A stretch of 64,000 bases of DNA from Rhodobacteraceae bacterium WFHF2C18. GTDB lineage: Bacteria; Pseudomonadota; Alphaproteobacteria; Rhodobacterales; Rhodobacteraceae. Location of the stretch: the NCBI GenBank assembly GCA_002166865.1, contig NHTQ01000004.1, positions 186,001 through 250,000 on the forward strand, in the 5' to 3' direction. Both the position numbers and the translations under genes were made by a program. Of the stretch, positions 60,174 through 64,000 are shown piece after piece (the stretch's first letter is position 1; each line of letters begins with the position of its first letter). The notes under the pieces are model-generated. The model was given only the letters and a program-made list of their open reading frames with translations. It made no database searches and was not told where the DNA came from.

Positions 60174-60974
60174 TCAGGCGGCCATCGTCGAGCTCAGGAA
60201 CTGTTGCAGCCGCTCGGATTCCGGGGCGCCGAGAAGGCGGCCGGGCGGGCCCTCCTCCTCGATCAGCCCCTGGTGCAGGAAGATGACGTGATCGGAAACG
60301 TCCCCGGCCATCTTCATGTCATGGGTCACGATCATCATGGTACGTCCCTCGGCGGCCAGATCCTTGATGACGCGGACGACCTCCTGCTCCAGCTCGGGAT
60401 CGAGCGCCGAGGTGGGTTCGTCGAACAAAAGCGCCTCGGGTTCCATGCACAGGGCCCGGGCGATCGCCGCGCGCTGCTGTTGCCCGCCCGAGAGCTGGGC
60501 GGGATAGGCGTCGTGCTTGTCGCGGATGCCCACCTTGTCGAGGTAGGCGTGGGCGGCCTCCTCGACCTCGGCGCGGTCGCGGCCCAGGACGGTGACGGGC
60601 GCTTCCATCACGTTTTGCAGGATGGTCATGTGGGACCACAGGTTGAACTGCTGGAACACCATCGACAGGTTGGTGCGAATGCGCAGCACCTGGCGGGGAT
60701 CGGCCGGGTGGCGGCCGTGGCCCGTGCCCTTCCATTTCACCGGTTCGCCCTTGAAGATGATGTCGCCCTGCTGGCTGTCCTCCAGCAGGTTGGCGCAGCG
60801 CAGGATCGTGGACTTGCCCGACCCCGACGAGCCGATCAGGGACACGACATCGCCCTTGCGGGCCGTTATGTCCACGCCCTTGATGACCTCCAGGCTGCCG
60901 AAGGCCTTGTGCAGGTTGCGGATTTCAATGACGGGCGTGTCGTCTTGCAAGGCAGCGTCCGATCTCTTTGGCAC
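60174..60974 (-). CDS. amino-acid ABC transporter ATPase
   Basis: ATPase of the importer, 266 residues. Walker A GSSGSGKST, Q loop MVFQQFNLWSHMT, signature LSGGQQQR, Walker B ALLFDEPTSALD and switch histidine THDM are all present. The reading frame contains no ATG near the family start, so GTG at 60974 is chosen; a TTG 24 bases inside is possible. It is the promoter-proximal gene of the operon, with AT-rich sequence upstream (ATTTAACCTGACAATAGG on the plus strand). Confidence 0.93.
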   Translation of the reverse strand: MPKRSDAALQDDTPVIEIRNLHKAFGSLEVIKGVDITARKGDVVSLIGSSGSGKSTILRCANLLEDSQQGDIIFKGEPVKWKGTGHGRHPADPRQVLRIRTNLSMVFQQFNLWSHMTILQNVMEAPVTVLGRDRAEVEEAAHAYLDKVGIRDKHDAYPAQLSGGQQQRAAIARALCMEPEALLFDEPTSALDPELEQEVVRVIKDLAAEGRTMMIVTHDMKMAGDVSDHVIFLHQGLIEEEGPPGRLLGAPESERLQQFLSSTMAA

Positions 60975-61085
60975 CGATTTAACCTGACAATAGGAACGAA
61001 AAAAAGGTGTGATGCAACTTGCAAAACGGACGAACGGCAGGATTTCGTGCCGAACCGGCGCCTGTCGGGGCCGATCCGGCGGCAT

Positions 61086-61826
61086 TCACGCCGCGGGCGG
61101 CGACGGCGTGGCCACGGCAAGATAGGCGGCGGCCGGAAGCCGGCAGAGCCCCCTCAGGCCGAGCGCGTCGCGATCCCGGTCGTCAAGCCCCGCGATCGCC
61201 TGTTCAAGCGCGGCGAAGAGCGCCCCGGCATCGCGGCCCCTGGCGGTGATATAGGGCAGGGCGGGGGTCGGCGCCGTGCGGGCGATTTCGCGCAGGGCGC
61301 CGGCGACGGCGTCGTGGCGGCGCATCATCGCCCAGCTCAGCGCATCGAGGGCGGCAAGATCGGCGCGGCCATCGGCGACGGCCCGGGCAGAGGCGCCGTG
61401 TGCGCCGGTTTCGATCAGGTTGGAGAAGCGGAAGCCCAGGCGCTGCGCATGGGTCTGCGGCGCGGCCCATCCGCTTTGGGACAGGGCCTCGTTATAGGCG
61501 AAGGGTGCCTTGGCAAACGCGTGCAGGTCGGTGCGCGGATCGTCGGCGCGGGCGACAAGGACGCTGCAATAATGCCCCGGGGGACAGCCGCGCAGGCCGT
61601 AATCCGGCGTGGCGACCAGGGTCACCTTCCCGTGTAGCTGCGCGCGGTAGGGGTAGCCGCAGGTCTGCGACAGAACGAGATCGGGGCTGAGCCACTGGGT
61701 CCAGAGATCGCCGCCCCGCGTGAGCCGTTCCGGCCCCCAGCCCAGGGCGGCGCGCACCCCCTGCCAGAGCCGGTCGTTGGCCGCGGCCGTTTCCGGCCGG
61801 TCGTACATGGGCAGGCTGGCGATCAT
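61086..61826 (-). CDS. PhnD-like substrate-binding-fold protein without signal peptide
   Basis: Protein of 246 residues with the phosphonate/phosphite-binding (PhnD) fold: MIASLPMYDRPETAAANDRLWQGVRAALGWGPERLTR, SQTCGYPYRAQLHGKVTLVATPDY, GHYCSVLVAR, and LAALDALSWAMMRRHD. It has no signal peptide, so it is cytosolic and unlikely to be a normal binding protein; it could be a sensor or enzyme. It overlaps the TerB gene upstream (ATGA), and no phn transport genes are nearby. Confidence 0.78.
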   Translation of the reverse strand: MIASLPMYDRPETAAANDRLWQGVRAALGWGPERLTRGGDLWTQWLSPDLVLSQTCGYPYRAQLHGKVTLVATPDYGLRGCPPGHYCSVLVARADDPRTDLHAFAKAPFAYNEALSQSGWAAPQTHAQRLGFRFSNLIETGAHGASARAVADGRADLAALDALSWAMMRRHDAVAGALREIARTAPTPALPYITARGRDAGALFAALEQAIAGLDDRDRDALGLRGLCRLPAAAYLAVATPSPPAA

Positions 61827-62263
61827 GCCTCGCCGGCAACGCGCCGGCGCGCCAGGGCGCTGTCGCGGTCGCTGACCCCCAGAAGGTTCGCCGTCAGGCG
61901 CAGAAGCGCGTCCTCCTCGTGGTCGCGCTCGCCATCGGCAAGCGCGACCTGCCAGAGCGCCTCGATCACGCCGAGGCGGTCCTCGTAGGGGACCGCGTCC
62001 TTGATCGCGCGGGTGAATCGCACGGTGTCCGGCGCCTCGGCCTCCAGTTGCTCGGCATCGTGGCGCAGCGCCTCTGCCTGTTCCTGGGAGAGCCCGTAGC
62101 GGGTGGCGGCGATGCGCGCGATCCGGTGCGCTTCCTCGGCCGCGTAGTGGCCATCGGAACGGGCCAGGCGGACCAGAAGGGCGGTGAGCGCCAGCCGGGC
62201 GTCGCTGTCGTCGAGCGCCTCGGGCTCTGGCTGGATGAGCGATTTCAGGAGTTGTCCGAACAT
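61823..62263 (-). CDS. TerB-family protein (second copy)
   Basis: Helical protein of 146 residues with the TerB-like acidic pattern: LALTALLVRLARSDGHYAAEEAHRIARI and VIEALWQVALADGERDHEEDALLRLTANLLGVSDRD, where two related Asp/Glu-rich helices provide a metal site in tellurite-resistance TerB. Its ATG is preceded by no strong ribosome site. It follows the paralogue by 40 bases and overlaps the PhnD-like gene. Confidence 0.83.
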   Translation of the reverse strand: MFGQLLKSLIQPEPEALDDSDARLALTALLVRLARSDGHYAAEEAHRIARIAATRYGLSQEQAEALRHDAEQLEAEAPDTVRFTRAIKDAVPYEDRLGVIEALWQVALADGERDHEEDALLRLTANLLGVSDRDSALARRRVAGEA

Positions 62264-62303
62264 GAGGCCCCATATAGGCCGTGCCAGCGTCCGCGCCAAT
62301 GGG

Positions 62304-62756
62304 TTACATGCCTTCGGCGCGGCTGCGCGCGGTTTCGCTGTCCGCGGCGGAGAGGCCCAGGGCCTCCTGCGCGGCGGTCATCACCTCGAGTTCCGCGTCG
62401 CGGCGCATCCCGTCGGCAAGCACGACTTCCCAAAGGGCCTCGAGCGCATCGATTCGTGCCTCGAAGCGCACCGATTCGCGAATGATGTGGGCGAAATGTC
62501 CGGTTTCCGGCGCGGCGTGTTCCAGTTTTTCGCAGGTGGCGCGCATCTTGGCCGCGGCCACCGGATCGAGCCCGTAAAGACTGCCGAGCAGGCGGTCGAT
62601 GCGGCTGATCTCGGCGAACTGGTAGCGGTGGTCGGACTTGGCCACGCGGACCATCAGGGCGCCGAGGGCCAGTTTCTCGTCCGGTTCGGGCAGCGGTTCG
62701 GGCTGTGGTGCACGCAAGGACCGCATCAGGCGCGTGACGATCTGCGGTGTTTCCAT
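62304..62756 (-). CDS. TerB-family protein (first copy)
   Basis: Paralogue of the next gene, 150 residues. The same two helical blocks are present: LALGALMVRVAKSDHRYQFAEISRIDRLLG and ALEALWEVVLADGMRRDAELEVMTAAQEALGLSAADSE. GAGGGAGGG lies seven bases before the ATG at 62756, which decides between this and an ATG six bases upstream. Function of such small Rhodobacteraceae TerB proteins is unknown. The order TerB-TerB-PhnD-like is tight. Confidence 0.83.
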   Translation of the reverse strand: METPQIVTRLMRSLRAPQPEPLPEPDEKLALGALMVRVAKSDHRYQFAEISRIDRLLGSLYGLDPVAAAKMRATCEKLEHAAPETGHFAHIIRESVRFEARIDALEALWEVVLADGMRRDAELEVMTAAQEALGLSAADSETARSRAEGM

Positions 62757-62784
62757 GCCCATCCCTCCCTCGGTTTTCCTGTCG

Positions 62785-63498
62785 TCAGCCGACGGCGGGC
62801 GAAGTTTGATAGAGGATGTCGTCGATGGCAATGCCGCCGGGGTCGTCGTTGGTGATGACGATGCCCGCGATGTCCGCCCTCCTGTCCGCCCGCCGGAAGC
62901 CGAGCGCGGTCACGCCGGTTTCCAGCCGCGCGGCGTGCCGTGCGATGATTCGCCCCTGCCGGTCGTAGAAGGCGATTCGCAGCGTGCCGCGCCGGCCCGG
63001 GCGGCTGCCCAGGGGATCGGGATAGTCGCTGTGCACCCGCAGCCCCAGGGCGGCCTGCCCGTCATCGAACAGGAGCGCGACCGCGCCCTCGCCCCGCGCC
63101 GCGCGCAGGGGAAACCCCCGCGGCCCGAGCGGAAACAGCGCCGTGGAGCCGAACCCGCGATGCAGGGCGACCGACAGGTTACGGCGCGGCGGCCCGGGGC
63201 GGATGGCCAGCGGTGCGGCGGGCCGGCCCGCGATTCGGTCGAAGGAATCCGCGGCGGTGTCGCGCCGCTGGCCGGCGAAGCGTTCACCCAGCACAACCCG
63301 GCCCGCGCGCAGCGGCGCGTCCAGCACGATGCCGGGTTCGGCGCGGCGCGGCATGGTCTCGAAATCCACGCGGCCGGTCAGGGCGCGCGCCAATTCGTCG
63401 TAGGGCGCCGGCACGACAGCCTGCGCCGCGCCGGTGCCCGGCAGCATGGCATGCAGCGCCGCCAGGGCGCAGAAAACCAAAAGTCGAAAACGGGTCAC
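62785..63498 (-). CDS. exported protein of unknown function
   Basis: Unrecognised exported protein of 237 residues. A signal peptide (FRLLVFCALAALHAMLPGTGA) is followed by a beta-rich domain that resembles secreted proteins with a jelly-roll or lectin-like fold: VDFETMPRRAEPGIVLDAPLR at the front and GTLRIAFYDRQGRIIARH, VTALGFRRADRRADIAGIVITNDDPGGIAIDDILYQTSP at the end. The end wording is typical of the C-terminal part of sorting-signal or DUF642-like proteins. No catalytic residues are evident. Confidence 0.65.
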   Translation of the reverse strand: MTRFRLLVFCALAALHAMLPGTGAAQAVVPAPYDELARALTGRVDFETMPRRAEPGIVLDAPLRAGRVVLGERFAGQRRDTAADSFDRIAGRPAAPLAIRPGPPRRNLSVALHRGFGSTALFPLGPRGFPLRAARGEGAVALLFDDGQAALGLRVHSDYPDPLGSRPGRRGTLRIAFYDRQGRIIARHAARLETGVTALGFRRADRRADIAGIVITNDDPGGIAIDDILYQTSPAVG

Positions 63499-63585
63499 AA
63501 TTGCTCCGCAGATTTTGCGTTTTGTCTGGGCAGTTTGCCAGCACGGGCTTCCGGTTCAAAGTAGCGGCTTTTGCGAGGCGTAGAC

Positions 63586-64000
63586 ATGCATTCATTCGAC
63601 AGGTTCGACTGGTCACGGGGCAGCGCGGAGGCGCATCTGGCCATGGCCCGCCGCGGGACGGAGAACCAGGTGCGCGCGCTTGCCCGCCGGTATGACTGGA
63701 GCATGTATCCCGAGACGGTTCTGGGCTGGATCATGGCGCAGAAGTTCATCGACCTCGGCACCGCGCTGACCGCCTTTCTCAACGGCGAGCCGGAGCGCTT
63801 CAACTACCTGCCCAAGCGGGACGTGCCCGATGCCTACCGCGGGGCGGCGCGGGTGCTGGACAACATCTGTCTGCGGGTGAACAGCGGTTTCTACCTGGCC
63901 TCGGCCGAGCACGACGTCTCCGGTCATGGCCGGATCGCGCGCTGGCTGGAATACCAGGCCGCGGACCGCGAGGAGGGCCGCCGCGGCCGCTGGATCCTCG
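63586..64000 (+). CDS. uncharacterised protein, 3' end outside the window
   Basis: Open from ATG to the window edge, 138 residues visible, no stop. The sequence starts MHSFDRFDWSRGSAEAHLAM and is soluble and helical. The block YDWSMYPETVLGWIMAQKF and LGTALTAFLNGEPERFNYLP loosely resembles DUF4274 proteins. Codon use is typical. It diverges from the exported protein gene. Full length and function cannot be judged from here. Confidence 0.6.
   Translation, partial: MHSFDRFDWSRGSAEAHLAMARRGTENQVRALARRYDWSMYPETVLGWIMAQKFIDLGTALTAFLNGEPERFNYLPKRDVPDAYRGAARVLDNICLRVNSGFYLASAEHDVSGHGRIARWLEYQAADREEGRRGRWIL

Overview
The window is about 69% GC, densely coded and has short intergenic gaps. It reads as chromosomal DNA of an alphaproteobacterium of the Rhodobacteraceae/Roseobacter group. 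Evidence for this is the gene content: a pha locus in the order phaZ-phaC-phaP-phaR with CTGC-N3-GCAG PhaR boxes, an NDUFS4-like complex I subunit, SdhE, flavin-dependent ThyX, FnrL-type boxes, and an intergenic GGGCGAAATACTCC element that I associate with this family. Genus cannot be fixed from the sequence. I see no rRNA, tRNA, insertion sequence, prophage, CRISPR array or origin. The many very long antisense frames are high-GC shadows.

Layout. 1-11.5 kb: the end of lolD, a gamma-butyrobetaine-type dioxygenase, two small c-type cytochromes behind an FnrL-like box, a large beta-helix protein that resembles a phage/GTA tail fibre, a predicted outer-membrane barrel, a stress block (ABM protein, UspA, periplasmic rhodanese), and a secreted protein made by an internal duplication. 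11.5-21.8 kb: ydcF, uvrB, sodC, a cyanide-insensitive bd oxidase operon with a DUF2474 peptide, an NDUFS4-like subunit, a DUF1007/NicO metal-transport pair and a MATE pump. 21.8-26.6 kb: an aspartate aminotransferase, XRE and MarR regulators, sdhE, and gloA coupled to two tandem DUF1194 proteins. 26.7-30.2 kb: a Slam-type outer-membrane translocator overlapping the gene of a TbpB-like lipoprotein, then thyX. 30.5-35 kb: small secreted proteins, a cold-shock protein and a complete bufferin (copper-binding RiPP) operon bufA-bufB-bufC-bufD. 35-40 kb: thrS and three alpha/beta hydrolases. 40-44.6 kb: the polyhydroxyalkanoate locus. 44.6-52 kb: a LysR regulator, a DegT-type aminotransferase and a gamma-glutamyl-polyamine catabolic cluster. 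52-57.5 kb: fda, pgk, two cyclophilins, DUF4336 and DUF3179 proteins. 57.6-64 kb: a polar amino-acid ABC transporter, a TerB-TerB-PhnD-like unit, and two uncharacterised proteins, the last cut by the window edge.

Four points stand out. The bufferin operon has a strong GC hairpin between the precursor gene and its maturation genes, probably an attenuator. The Slam/lipoprotein pair has an inverted repeat lying inside its predicted promoter. PhaR boxes precede phaZ/phaC, phaP and phaR itself, giving a self-contained regulatory circuit. A dispersed element with three GTACGG cores at identical spacing occurs twice, 6.7 kb apart and in opposite orientation.
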